Shown piece after piece: positions 10,501-20,469 of a DNA stretch of 64,000 bases. The position numbers and the translations under genes were made by a program. The stretch comes from Heterohyrax brucei (lineage: Eukaryota > Chordata > Mammalia > Hyracoidea > Procaviidae): assembly GCA_028571685.1 (NCBI GenBank), contig CM053140.1:62254201-62318200 (forward strand), in the 5' to 3' direction. The notes below the pieces were generated by a model. That model searched no databases. It saw nothing but the letters and a program-made list of their open reading frames with translations, and had not been told where the DNA came from. The stretch's first letter is position 1, and the number at the start of each line of letters is the position of its first letter.

Positions 10501-10570
10501 TAGCTGGAGGTACCGTATCCCTTGGTGCGGGTAAAGCCAACAGACACGGCCACCACCAGGGCAGGCAGAC
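10501..10570 (-). CDS. ADGRB2: ADGRB2 coding exon 19: TM4 and start of ECL2
   Basis: 70 nt, residues 1030-1052: [19 protein letters not shown] then TSSY. Acceptor TCCCCAG, donor CTA|GTACGT. Enters with two bases and leaves with two, matching exons 18 and 20. Confidence 0.93.
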
Positions 10571-10676
10571 CTGGGGAACAAGGGGGAGCCAGAGTGAGAT
10601 GGTCCTTTCATCCTCCCAGATGGAAGCCCAGCAGTCCCCACGCCCAGTGGCAGAGCCTAGCAATAGCGCTGCTCAC

Positions 10677-10827
10677 CCCAGCCCAGGCAGAGGAAGCGCT
10701 TGCGAACGAGGCGAGTACGCATCCGGCCGATGACAGCCAGGTAGGACTGCCAGGCCTCAGTGAGCACCCAGCAAAAAGAGGAGAGGAAGAAGAAGTGCAG
10801 GAAGGCGGCTGTCATGGTGCACACACC
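10677..10827 (-). CDS. ADGRB2: ADGRB2 coding exon 18: ECL1, TM3, ICL2
   Basis: 151 nt, residues 980-1029. It begins [20 protein letters not shown] and ends KRFLCLGW. Acceptor CCTGCAG, donor GGG|GTGAGC. TM3 shows the [15 protein letters not shown] adhesion-GPCR signature; VCTM holds the conserved ECL1/TM3 cysteine. The upstream intron must use a GC donor (see findings). Confidence 0.95.
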
Positions 10828-11284
10828 CTGCAGGGAGAAGGGAAGGGAGGGTGTGGTCCCGAGCAGCCGCCAGGGCAGGAGGCGCCAGGCTTCCCACGCC
10901 CGCTCTTGGGCGCTGCCACGGTCGCCCACCCGAGCCCTGCCCCCTACAGAGCCCTGCCAGGTGGCCCCGCCTTTCTGCACCCACACACAGCACGACACGG
11001 GCCTGGTGACACGCACACAGTACTCAGCATCCGGGGAGGCGGGCAGGCAGGCTGCCTACGCACAGACAGGCCTTGCAGGGAGGGGGACAGACAGGACTAC
11101 CACCACGTCACAGCCAGGCGGGCCCCACGCCTGGGACTCATGGTGCTGGCACTGTGCAGAGACCAATGGGCAGAGGGAGCAGGTAGTACAGGCCATCCAC
11201 ATGCAGGTGGCAAAGGAGGCCTCGTGCAGGCTCCCACATGTCGCAGACAGAAAGAGGCCCAGGCTCTGCAAATACCATCCACCC

Positions 11285-11305
11285 AACACACACACACACA
11301 GGCAC
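11285..11305 (+). repeat. short CA-rich tract in intron
   Basis: A (CA)n run followed to about 11450 by degenerate CACACA/CACTCACA sequence. Intronic simple repeat; open frames across it are Thr/His-rich by composition only. Confidence 0.6.
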
Positions 11306-11548
11306 TCACACAGGCACTCAGCACATATCCGCATTCACAGATATACATGCTCATCCCTCAAGTACACACACACTCTCTCCAACACCCTCAAGTATGCTCA
11401 CACACACTTTACACACACCCCCTCACCCCGAGACATGGCCCAAGTGTACACAAACATTCATCACTAAGTATCTACAACAAATACATGCACTATGACCTGC
11501 CAACACTACACTGGCACCCCCTGGCACCCCCCAGGAGCCTGCACCTGC

Positions 11549-11651
11549 CTTGCTCAGCACCCGGGACTGGCCCACGAGGATCAGGATATTAGATGCCAGG
11601 ATGGACAGGCAGAAGTTCAGCAAGATGATGGAGCGTTCAGATTTTATGAAC
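11549..11651 (-). CDS. ADGRB2: ADGRB2 coding exon 17: ICL1 and TM2
   Basis: 103 nt, residues 945-979: [20 protein letters not shown] then [14 protein letters not shown]. The [13 protein letters not shown] motif is typical of adhesion GPCR ICL1/TM2. Acceptor CCCTCCAG. The donor is AAG|GCAGGT, a GC rather than GT; the GT four bases later would break the frame. Confidence 0.94.
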
Positions 11652-11738
11652 CTGGAGGGCACAGTAAGTACAGACAAGGAGCTGGCTGCCTGGCCAACCT
11701 GAAGTGGCTACCCTCCTCCCACCCAGCACCAGGCCTAC

Positions 11739-11842
11739 CTCCAGAAGGCAGCATAGATGGCGAGCAGGGTGAGCAGCGCCATGCAGGACACAGCACAGCC
11801 AATCACAAGGGGCACCGAGGGGGAGCCCGCCAGCTCCAGTGT
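11739..11842 (-). CDS. ADGRB2: ADGRB2 coding exon 16: TM1
   Basis: 104 nt, residues 911-944. [20 protein letters not shown] leads into [14 protein letters not shown], the first membrane helix. Acceptor TTCCCCAG, donor GAG|GTAGGC. Confidence 0.94.
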
Positions 11843-12278
11843 CTGGGGAAGGCGAACAGACACTTAGATGGACTGCTGAGAAGGGGTGCCTGCCACTCTC
11901 CCCACACGTTGTCTAGTAGAGACTGGCAACTGCGTCTTCCTCATGCCCCCAAGAAGAAGGACATGCACCACTGTATTCTCATGGGCACAGGGCAGAACCA
12001 GTCCCACAGGTGGATGCATCTACACGCAGCCACCACACTCTTCCACACACGTGTGCAGTATACACACTTGCACGAGCTCACCCGCTGTTCACACAATCCC
12101 AAGCACAGGTCACGCATGAGCACCGTCACAGGTACACAGAATTCCCCGTGCACTCACCCAAATGCACCTGTACAGATGCACATTTGGAAACCCACAGGTG
12201 CTGCCAGCATGCTCACAGACAGTGGCTAGCAGCTGGGGCCTCCTCCCTGCACCAGCCCAGGCACCCTCTTCCACTCAC

Positions 12279-12405
12279 CAGGTCCTTGGGTGGCTGGGCC
12301 AGCACAGCAAAGGTGGACAGGTGCTGGCACTGACAGCGGGTGTGGGCTGCCTGGGTCTCCAGTGTCTGGCAGTTCTCAGTGTCCCAGTCCCCTGAGCTGG
12401 CATCT
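12279..12405 (-). CDS. ADGRB2: ADGRB2 coding exon 15: GPS autoproteolysis site and tethered agonist
   Basis: 127 nt, residues 868-910. It encodes [18 protein letters not shown], then [19 protein letters not shown]. The GPS has its four cysteines and tryptophan spacing plus the triad His896-Leu897-Ser898. Family knowledge: the GAIN domain cleaves itself between Leu and Ser, leaving a tethered agonist starting STFAVL. Acceptor ACCCAAG, donor CTG|GTGAGT. Confidence 0.96.
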
Positions 12406-12667
12406 CTTGGGTGAAGGGACAGGTGGAGTGAGCCCCCAGCCCAGCTCCGTGGCCCTCTTCTCGTCACTGACTACCACCCAAAGGCAGGTGAAATCCAGAG
12501 CAAGATCACATCCAAAAACCAGGTAGCTGGGAGTCCCAGGATGAGCCCTCAGTCCCTTAGGCCCAAATGGCACAAGGAAACCTCTGGCCTTCCTGGCAGG
12601 ACATCCCTTTCTATTGGAGGGATCCGAGGGCCTCACCCCTCCCACCCGGAGGCCCCATCCAACTCAC

Positions 12668-12711
12668 ACTCTGGAGTAGTCCCAGCTGGCACAGTGGGGA
12701 TCTGTGGTGCC
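12668..12711 (-). CDS. ADGRB2: ADGRB2 coding exon 14: GAIN domain, 44 nt
   Basis: Encodes GTTDPHCASWDYSR plus two bases, residues 854-867. Acceptor TCCCCAG, donor AGT|GTGAGT. It contains the CASWDY start of the GPS motif. The alternative GT two bases earlier would not keep frame with exon 15. Confidence 0.92.
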
Positions 12712-12896
12712 CTGGGGAACAGAAGATGAGTGTGGGCCAGGGGCACCCCACTCCCGACCACTATCCATCCTGCATGGCAGGTCTGCCCTGCTCAGAAGTT
12801 CAGCTTGCCACTGGCAGCAAATCGCCTCCCCATCAGACACTCCTTTGGCTGCAGGTGCTGAGGCATGCCCAGGGTCGCAGTCTGGGCCCCACTCAC

Positions 12897-13002
12897 GTTG
12901 ATGATGTAGGAGAGCTCCACTGTGATGAGGGGCTCAGCTGGGGGCTGTGTGGGGGGCCGCACAGTTACTGTCATCACCCGGGACGTGACCGCTAGCGGGG
13001 GC
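12897..13002 (-). CDS. ADGRB2: ADGRB2 coding exon 13: GAIN subdomain B
   Basis: 106 nt, residues 818-853: [20 protein letters not shown] to [10 protein letters not shown]. Acceptor GCCCCCAG, donor AAC|GTGAGT. The alternating hydrophobic strands ([16 protein letters not shown]) fit the GAIN beta-sandwich. Confidence 0.93.
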
Positions 13003-13379
13003 CTGGGGGCAGATACTGAGGTAAGCTCTTGCCAGCAGCTGCCCAGACCCAGTCAGGAACCCTGACGATGCTCTGGATGGGGGTTGCCAGGGGCCAGTGC
13101 TAGGGGCCAATGCCCATGGAAGACCCAGAGCTCACTGGAGCCCCCGACTCTGAGTGAGGTCCAGAACTCAGCTCACTCCTCGCCAGACCTTACCAAAGGC
13201 CCAGGAAGCTACATGGACATTTTTGAGAAGCATCTTTGTCCTGAACCAGGCAAGGGGTCCCTGAGGGTGCCGGAGGCTACAGACACATCTCTGTAGTCAG
13301 CACAGGCTCCTTCATCCTTGCTCTTGCCTGGGTCTTGCTGGACTTACCGCACCCTTACCACTCCCTCCCTGGGACTCAC

Positions 13380-13707
13380 CTGGGGGGTGGTAGGATGAGG
13401 CCGAGGGTGCGGTAGAGCACAGCACCAATCACAAAGTAGGAGGATTCATCAGGGTCTGCTGGGAGGAGGCGTTGGTGGGAGAAGCCTGGGCCCGTTGGCA
13501 TGGTGCCTGGGCCCCTCCCCCGGCTGGGGCTGCCAGTGGCCCCAGGGGTAGCTGGCTTCCCCGGGGAGGTGAGGCTGAGCACCTCCTTGGGCAGGAAGAG
13601 ACGGTCCTCTGAATGCCGCACCCAGTCCTTCATGCCGCGGCGGCCCCTCATGGGGAACGTGATGTCGCTGGACACAGCTGATATGGGCTCTCGCTGAATG
13701 CTGATCA
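13380..13707 (-). CDS. ADGRB2: ADGRB2 coding exon 12: GAIN domain with Gly/Pro-rich insert
   Basis: 328 nt, residues 709-817. It runs [20 protein letters not shown], then a Ser/Pro/Gly-rich loop ([20 protein letters not shown]), then [20 protein letters not shown]. Acceptor ACCCACAG, donor CAG|GTGAGT. The low-complexity loop is where BAI2 orthologues are expected to vary most; the two ordered flanks are GAIN strands. Confidence 0.94.
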
Positions 13708-14035
13708 CTGTGGGTGGGGGTTGGGGTGGGCAGGCAGCACCAGAGAAGGAAAAAAGACACAGACAAGGAGCCAGAGACAGGTGTGGGACAGGCACCAGGG
13801 AAGGTTGGTACAAACAGAAGCAGGTACAAAGCATGGGGAATGTGGGGCATATAACGGATAACACAGAGATGAAGGGCAAGAAGAAATAGGGAAAGACACA
13901 AAAAGGGTAAATGCAGAGCCACATGGCCCAGAGAAAGAGAGGGGAAAATGACAAAATGCCTTAAAATGACCCTCCTTCCCAGCAGCCTAGGCTCCCACCA
14001 TGTGCAGCCCCACAGCCCACCACACCCTCTTGTAC

Positions 14036-14144
14036 CAAGGTTGTCCGTGACAATCAGAGAGCTCTGGAAAGCCTTGAGGGCATCGCCCACCAGGTGAATG
14101 AAGTCCTCCACGACACGGAGCAGGTGCACAGAGCCAGGGGACAC
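14036..14144 (-). CDS. ADGRB2: ADGRB2 coding exon 11: GAIN subdomain A
   Basis: 109 nt, residues 673-708: [20 protein letters not shown] then [15 protein letters not shown]. Acceptor TTTCCAG, donor TTG|GTACAA. The amphipathic helix pattern matches the helical GAIN subdomain. Confidence 0.92.
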
Positions 14145-14220
14145 CTGGAAACAGAGAACGTGTAAATGTCCAAGGTGGAGTGGATCATGTGGGGAGAAGC
14201 CTGGAAGCCCAGCCCCTCAC

Positions 14221-14289
14221 CTGCTGGGCATCATCCCACTTGTCCTTGTTCTCTGCATCCACCATGAAGCTCACCACCTGGAAGAAGCG
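14221..14289 (-). CDS. ADGRB2: ADGRB2 coding exon 10: GAIN subdomain A
   Basis: 69 nt, 23 codons, phase 0-0, residues 650-672: [20 protein letters not shown] then AQQ. Acceptor TCCCCAG, donor CAG|GTGAGG. Confidence 0.92.
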
Positions 14290-14458
14290 CTGGGGAAACA
14301 GCAGTTAGCGTGAGGGGGTGCTGGACACAGGGGAAGGGCTTCCCCACGCTGTCACACTTGCCACCCCCAGAAGACTCTGCCATGGGCCATGACATCTCCC
14401 TCAGGCTGGGGCTTCTCCCCACTCAGTCCTCCTTCCTCCCAGTGGGGTGGAGCAGCAC

Positions 14459-14653
14459 CTGCACGTCATCAGCTGAGGGCACATAAGTGGCCCTCTTGAA
14501 GGTGTCAGTGACATTCCTCAAAATGTCCACAGAGAAGAGCAGGTCCCCACTGTAGTAGGTGCGCCGGGCCAGTAGCTCCTGCAGGCTGCGCACCACCTGT
14601 GACATGCCCTCACCTGCCAGCATGCGCTGCCCCTTGGCCAGGTGCTCCCGCAG
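14459..14653 (-). CDS. ADGRB2: ADGRB2 coding exon 9: start of GAIN domain
   Basis: 195 nt, 65 codons, phase 0-0, residues 585-649. It begins [20 protein letters not shown], includes [20 protein letters not shown] with an N-glycosylation sequon (NVT), and ends ADDVQ. Acceptor ACTGCAG, donor CAG|GTGCTG. Confidence 0.93.
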
Positions 14654-15414
14654 CTGCAGTGAGAGGGGAACTGCAGTCACCAGGAGTGTCAGCAGCTGGG
14701 ATGGGCTCTCACCCACCGCACTCCATCCCAACCACTGCCTGCCTCCAGATGGAGGGAGAGAGGGTGAGGAGCAGAGAGAGATGCTCAAAGGTGCTCAGAG
14801 GGAGACCAAGTCTAAGAAAGGGACCCACAAAGAGAGAGAATCCCAGAAAGTACTTTAGAAAAGACTGAAATAGAAACACCTAGAGAAAGAAGGTGCTCAG
14901 ATGTACATATCAAAGATGCCAAGCACTGGATGAGAACTGGGTATCTCTCCACCCCACAGGGGTTATGCACACAGACAGACACGCACACAGTCCCAAACAC
15001 AAGCCCCAAATGCAAAGGCACAACAAATACTCAGTTACAGTCGAACAGGTATACACAGGTCACAGTCACTGATACCACTCCTGCCCCAGCCCTGGGCTGG
15101 GCACTAGGGACACAATATATTTCGCTTTATCCCTCCCTCAAACAGCCATTGAGTGCTGACACAGACACCTAGATGAGCACTCATAACACAACGGCTGAGA
15201 AGCCTGAGGGGCTGCAGGAGCATGGTTAAGGAAAGGCACTGGAGATTTGGGCCTTGAGGTACGAGTAGAAGTTCAACAGCAAGGAGCAGCAGAGCACGGC
15301 TAAAGTGGGCACAGCATAAGCCAAGGCATGGGGGCATGAAGACTCCAGTTTCCTTGGCTCCTGCCAGAGTCTAGTACAGACCCAGTGTAGCCCCATCCAG
15401 CAGGGCACACTTAC

Positions 15415-15521
15415 TGACAAGTACAGGTAGCGGTACTCATGGGAAATGCAGCGGGCAAAGCTGGGCAGCCCCCAGTATGCCACACCCTGGGCACTGAGGA
15501 GACAGCGGCGGCTGGCAGATC
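15415..15521 (-). CDS. ADGRB2: ADGRB2 coding exon 8: hormone-receptor-like domain, second half
   Basis: 107 nt, residues 549-584: [20 protein letters not shown] then [15 protein letters not shown]. Acceptor CCCTGCAG, donor TCA|GTAAGT. The two cysteines and the YWGLP core fit the HormR fold. Confidence 0.93.
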
Positions 15522-15627
15522 CTGCAGGGGAAGAAAGAACAGAGGGCTCTCATCCACCTCCCCCTACACTCAGGTGGAAGGCTCACAGAGGCTAAGGACT
15601 CAGACAGGAGAGCTGCCTGCAGCCTAC

Positions 15628-15729
15628 CTGAGGCGTTGGGGGGGCACTTGTTATAGATGATCTCACCAGCAGCTGCTTTCTTCCATGTCATCAGCATCAC
15701 GTACTCATCCCGGCACATCTCATGGAAGG
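15628..15729 (-). CDS. ADGRB2: ADGRB2 coding exon 7: hormone-receptor-like domain, first half
   Basis: 102 nt, residues 515-548: [20 protein letters not shown] then [13 protein letters not shown]. Acceptor CCCCACAG, donor CAG|GTAGGC. The W and C spacing is that of the HormR domain. NAS is a glycosylation sequon. Confidence 0.93.
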
Positions 15730-15804
15730 CTGTGGGGGCAGAGGGACGGGTTCAGGGAGGCCCAGATGCTTTCCCTCCCCCCGTGAGGTCACGCTGGACA
15801 GTAC

Positions 15805-15972
15805 CTGGACACCTCTTCTCACTGCAGGGCTTCACCTCCTCACCAGTGCCTTCGCAGGGGTAGCCCTGCGTGCCTGTGGCCTGGCACATGCGGAAGCGAC
15901 GCTGCCAGCCTGTGTCACATGTCTTGGAGCACAGGCTCCACGAGTTCCACGGCCCCCACTTGCCATCAGCAG
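15805..15972 (-). CDS. ADGRB2: ADGRB2 coding exon 6: thrombospondin type-1 repeat 4
   Basis: 168 nt, residues 459-514. [20 protein letters not shown] shows the WxxWxxC and CSxTC pattern of a TSP1 module, with six cysteines, ending KPCSEKRCP. Acceptor CCTGCAG, donor CAG|GTACTG. The CSKTC serine/threonine can carry O-fucose in such modules. Confidence 0.96.
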
Positions 15973-16054
15973 CTGCAGGAGATGGGTGGTGTGAATAGCC
16001 CCAGGTACCCCTGGGTTTGGGCTACCACCTGCTACCCCTATAGTGAACACTCAC

Positions 16055-16219
16055 CCGGGCACTCAAGGCTGCTGCACTCGCGGGTGTCGGTGAGGGCACC
16101 TGAGCATGTGGCCCAGGCTGGGCCTGCCACACTGCACTTCCGGCTGCGCTGCTGGGTCCCATTGGCACAGGATGCAGAACATGGGCCCCACGGACCCCAT
16201 TCTAGCCACTGGCCTTCCA
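16055..16219 (-). CDS. ADGRB2: ADGRB2 coding exon 5: thrombospondin type-1 repeat 3
   Basis: 165 nt, residues 404-458: [20 protein letters not shown], then [10 protein letters not shown], ending CSSLECP. Acceptor CATGCAG, donor CGG|GTGAGT. WxxWxxC tryptophans suggest C-mannosylation, as in other TSP1 repeats. Confidence 0.96.
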
Positions 16220-16814
16220 CTGCATGGGGAGACAAAAGCAGGGGTGGCTGTTGAGCAGGTGTGTAAGGAACAGGGGACAGAGCACTGCAAGGGGACATTA
16301 GCCTGCTGGGAGTTCAGGCTTAAGCCAGGCCAGTCCCATGGAGGGGAGTGAATGAAGGGAGCTGGAGTGAGCAGGTGGTGCCTGAGCCTCATACCACCTG
16401 CCTGTCACCAGCTGCTGGAACAGGGGATACCTCGGCACTCACCACTGAGCCATGTACTCTTGTCTCTTGGCTAATGAACCTGGCTATAGAGGTGCCCACT
16501 GATCTCTGCTCATACTTTAGCCTAGCTTCAGAATCCCTCACAGCCTAGCTGGCCATCAGCACCAAAGAGAAATGACCAGCAAGCGCAGTCTGAGACTTAG
16601 GGGATGGGGTGCTGTATGGGGTCACAATGGAACATCCCCAAGTCTGGGCTAAGAGTCACCTCCCACTCTGGCAGATATACTCTTTCCAACCTCCCCATGC
16701 TTGGTCAGAGCTCCAGGGATCCCCAGGGGCACTGGACCTGACTGCCTCCCCTGGGCCTCCCGACCCCCACCAGGCTGGGCAGCGCCCGCCTGAAAGCCCA
16801 CGGGCGCTACTGAC

Positions 16815-16979
16815 CCGGGCAAGCAGCCATACTGCAGAGCTTAGTCTGCAGCTCAGGACCCTCGCAGGCCTTGCCGCCGTGCTGGGGGGGCACACACGTC
16901 CGCATCCGGCTCCGAGACCCCCGCCCGCAGCTGCGGGAGCACAGGCTCCAGGACCCCCACTCCTCCCACACGCCGTGCA
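16815..16979 (-). CDS. ADGRB2: ADGRB2 coding exon 4: thrombospondin type-1 repeat 2
   Basis: 165 nt, residues 349-403: [20 protein letters not shown], then [10 protein letters not shown], ending SMAACP. Acceptor CTTGCAG, donor CGG|GTCAGT. Same length and phase as repeats 1 and 3, as expected for exon duplication. Confidence 0.96.
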
Positions 16980-18216
16980 CTGCAAGGAAGCACGTGGCCG
17001 GTGGCTGGGCTGCACCTTGGCTCCACCCATTGCCAGTACCTGCCCATCCACCCACCAATCAGGAGCTCTGCAGCTCTGCAACTGCTCCTCATTGGTTCTG
17101 CCCTGAGTTCTGTTGCCAGGGAGATTTCTCAAGGCCCCAGGACTTCGCCCTTTGAAGGGAAGGGAAGGGAAGGTAGCCCGAGTGGACAGCCCGACAGGGA
17201 AACTGGCCCAACTTGAGAGGAGAGCCAGGGGTCTCCCTCTCCTGAGGGCACAGGAAAGGCCCCAAGATCCATCCAATCCCCTTCCCGCCCCCAGCCTCAG
17301 AGCCTGAATCCAACATGGCAGGCCTGGGGCAGGAGAAGGGCCCCTCCCTGTCCCAAGTGCATGGACACATGAATAGACAAGAACATCTATACAGACACCA
17401 ATACAGAGAGCTCTCACCCAGGCACACAATCACCAACACGGCGAGCTCTCACCCAGGCACACAGTTTTGTCCCTGTCCACTACACCCTATCCCAGCCCTT
17501 TACAAGTGCCTGTCACACCCCCAAGCACCACACAACCTCTCCCCAGATAGGCCCTGCTCTAAACCAAAGCCAGCGGCCCTGCGGTCCGGCCACTACCTCT
17601 CAGAAGGGACAGACCAGCTGAAGCTGCCCTTCCCCTTTACAGTCAACCACCTGTCACCAGAAGGCACATGGCAGAGGCTCAAGGACTACATGTTTAATTG
17701 AGGAAAGCAAGTGTCTAGAGGATGCTCCCAGGGGAGCAGAGTGCAGGGTGCCTAGGGGAGGCAGGGGGTGGTGAGGGAAGGCATCATTTAAAATGAAACA
17801 ACAATAAATTTAAAAAGGCATTTATCTTATGTCCTGAAGGACAGGCTGACTTTCAATAGCCAAGATGGCAAAGGGAGGAAGCGAAGATAACAAGTCAATG
17901 CAAGGAGGCTGGATAGTGCAGGAGGAGCTGGTGTGACCAGAGCTGGAACATGGAGGGCAGCAAGGGTGAGATTAGCTGTGAGTCCTGGGACTTGGACACT
18001 AGGGATATGTCCAGAACTGAGACTACCAGAGTGGACTCTGGTCTGACTCACCTATGACCCCATGCCTAGAACAGGGCCATGCATGGCATAGGAGTCTGTC
18101 AAATTTGATGACTGAAAGGAGGAGGCTGCCAACCATCTCTGGCAGATTAGACTGCTCAAGTCCCAGGCAGTACCTAGCCCTGCAGGCAGACCAGGTGGGG
18201 AGCGGGGCGGGCATAC

Positions 18217-18381
18217 CTGGGCAGGTAGCTGAATTGTTGCAGGGCCGGGTCTCCCGCAGGGGCCCACTGCACAAGGTCCCATAGGGGGAGGACACACAGG
18301 AGCGGGTCCGCACCTGCAGACCCTGCCCACATGTCAGGGAACACACGCTCCACGGGGACCACTCCTCAGCTGCCGGGTCAC
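18217..18381 (-). CDS. ADGRB2: ADGRB2 coding exon 3: thrombospondin type-1 repeat 1
   Basis: 165 nt, residues 294-348: [20 protein letters not shown], then [10 protein letters not shown], ending NNSATCP with sequon NNS. Acceptor CTCGTAG, donor CAG|GTATGC. ADGRB1 has one additional repeat; no such exon is visible between this and exon 2. Confidence 0.96.
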
Positions 18382-18669
18382 CTACGAGAGAGGGACAGCG
18401 TCGGCCGCAGGGGACACTTCCCAAGCACTCAGCCTCATGGCAGGGGAGAAAGTACCAGTAAGGTGGGTGCAGGCACTTGAGTAATCCTTCTACCCTGACC
18501 CCAAGTGACAGGCTCTTCAGAAAGCAACCCAGCTCTACCCACAGGCCTCGTGTGGCAGAGAGATGTGACTGAGCTCCAGGACATAGACAGACGGGCACAC
18601 GCCAAGCACACATGCCACCAGATGCCACACATTCGGGCCCCCCGCCAAAGGGAGGCGGGCCCGAGTTAC

Positions 18670-18753
18670 CTGTCTGTGCCATGTATAGCCCAGGCTCATC
18701 TGCAGACCTTGGCCACTGGGTTTTCACCTTCGGTTCCTCTTCCGGCTCCTCAC
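18670..18753 (-). CDS. ADGRB2: ADGRB2 coding exon 2: acidic linker before the TSP repeats
   Basis: 84 nt, residues 266-293: [20 protein letters not shown] then GLYMAQT. Acceptor TTCCAG, donor CAG|GTAACT. Phases 1 in and 1 out fit both neighbours. It is separated from coding exon 1 by an 11.9-kb intron. Confidence 0.93.
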
Positions 18754-19079
18754 CTGGAACACGAAGGTGATGGCATGGGCTCAGCAAAGGCCAGCACTGT
18801 CCTGCCAGCGTGGCGCAGAGAGGGTAGCCCTGCCTGTCTTCAGTCTAGGGGTCTAGAACTGACTGCAGGTGAGACTGAGAAAACAGTGTGTCCAGTCCCC
18901 TGCCCTCACCATCACTCTATTATAGAAGGAAGAGGAAAACTGAGGCTCAGGACCTGCCAAAACCTCACAATCATCTTTGCTTCCCCCTGCCTCAACCAGA
19001 CCCAGGGAAGAGTGGAGGGGAGTGGTCACTTACATCAGTGAGCTTGGGTGAAGTTCTGTGCCTAGTCTTTTCCATACTG

Positions 19080-19215
19080 TATCTCTTTAGTGCTCTCACT
19101 TGGAAGTAGGTTCCATCATCTCTGTTTATCATGCCAGAGAGGGGAAATGACTTCTCCAAGGCCACACAGCTCAGACAGCCGAAGTCTGAAGCTTATACTC
19201 TTCCCCTCTCACAGG
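19080..19215 (+). repeat. MIR fragment
   Basis: The segment TTCTCCAAGGCCACACAGCT followed by a diverged 3' part, preceded by a TTTATCATGCCAGAGAGG variant of the MIR core. Confidence 0.55.
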
Positions 19216-19839
19216 ACTGATTCCTAAGGCTGGCAGTACAGCCCAGGTGGGTAGCAGGGACCACACTCAAGCCTGCCTCTGCACCACTGTTCATGTCAAG
19301 CCAGACGTCGGGTCCTGGGTGCAGATTCTGTTCCACAAGCAGCACTGGACCGTGGCCTGGAGCCACATGTCAGAATGCCATTCTCCTGAGACCCAAGGGC
19401 CTGGGGCACATATCTATGTCCAACAGACCTTCTTCCAGCTGTTCCTGTGGCCAGGACAGCAGCAGGTGCTTCAAGAAGCAGTGACTGCTTGGGTCCAGCA
19501 TTACCAGGCTCTTGTCTGCCCTGATTTTTGTGTCTGGCCTAGGCCCCAGAAGTTCCACCAACCCTGGAGGAAAGGCTGGGAGCTCTGTATCGCCAAAGCC
19601 TGCTCCTCCTGCACAGACCTGAGCTTATTCCAGGCCTACCCCCATGCACTAAGAGTGGGGGAGGCACGAGTGCACACGGAGGCTGCTGGGCAGGGGGGAC
19701 TGGAACAGCATTTAGGGACAGGGCTCAGTCCATGCTCTTCTAGACTAGAAGGTCCTCTTCTCCCCAACCCCAGGACCTCTTCTGTTTCTGAAAGCCAGAC
19801 CAGCACTGTGAAGGGGCACTCTGAGTTTGAATAGCTCCA

Positions 19840-20022
19840 AGAGTCCCTGAGTGGTACAAATAATTAAGCACTCAACTACTAGCTCAACAGTTGGTGGTCT
19901 GACTCCACTCACAGGGGCTCGGAAGACAGGTCTGGCAATCTGCTTCCAGGACCAGTTATACTTTGCACACACAGGGTTGCCACACATCGGAATCAACTTG
20001 ATGGCAGCTAATGACAACCATA
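19840..20022 (+). repeat. AfroSINE
   Basis: Head AGTCCCTGAGTGGTACAAAT, body GGCTCGGAAGACAGGTCTGG and tail CATCGGAATCAACTTGATGG. Confidence 0.85.
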
Positions 20023-20284
20023 AAGAGGGCTGTACCCCTCCTGCCCCTGCCACCCAGTCCCAAGTAGGCACCTGAGAGAAAGTACTTCCTGACAAGGCAT
20101 GAGAAGGGTTACCTTGGGCAAACTCACTGCCCAGAGGGACCTCAACCACCACCCCACCCAGCTTCCAGTCCCATTAACTGTAGTGTCATTCCCTCCACTT
20201 CAGCTACCCAGTACCAGGGCCTACTCCACATCCCTGAACTTCTCATCCATCATTAGATCTGGTCCCCAGGACAATTTGGGGTCA

Positions 20285-20455
20285 GGCAACCCTGGATTCT
20301 ATCCAGGGCTTGGACACTGGCCAGCTATGTGAACCTGGGCCTGTCTCTTCACCTCTCTGATCCTGCTTTCCCCTCTGTAGAATAATCACAAGTCCCCCAT
20401 CTCAAAGGCTGATGCAAGAACTCTCTGCCATGAGGCTGTGAAGCCTCAGCACTGC
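20285..20455 (+). repeat. MIR-related repeat
   Basis: Carries CCAGCTATGTGAACCTGGGC then CTCTTCACCTCTCTGATCCT, the usual MIR 3' order in this orientation. Confidence 0.55.
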
Positions 20456-20469
20456 GCTTGGCCCTTGTG

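Noticed and set aside
10522..11592. 356-codon plus-strand open frame antisense to the 7TM exons
   Set aside because: It covers receptor exons 17-19 in antisense and CA-rich intron; composition (Thr/His/Pro) is explained by the repeat and by codon shadows.
16980..18216. possible fifth TSP repeat exon as in ADGRB1
   Set aside because: No WxxWxxC or CSxTC frame with splice sites was found between exons 3 and 4 or 2 and 3. Four repeats is the normal ADGRB2 count.
19247..19834. 195-codon plus-strand frame in the large intron
   Set aside because: No homology that I recognise, no poly(A) tail or duplication to suggest a retrogene, and it runs into the SINE at 19840. Treated as chance.
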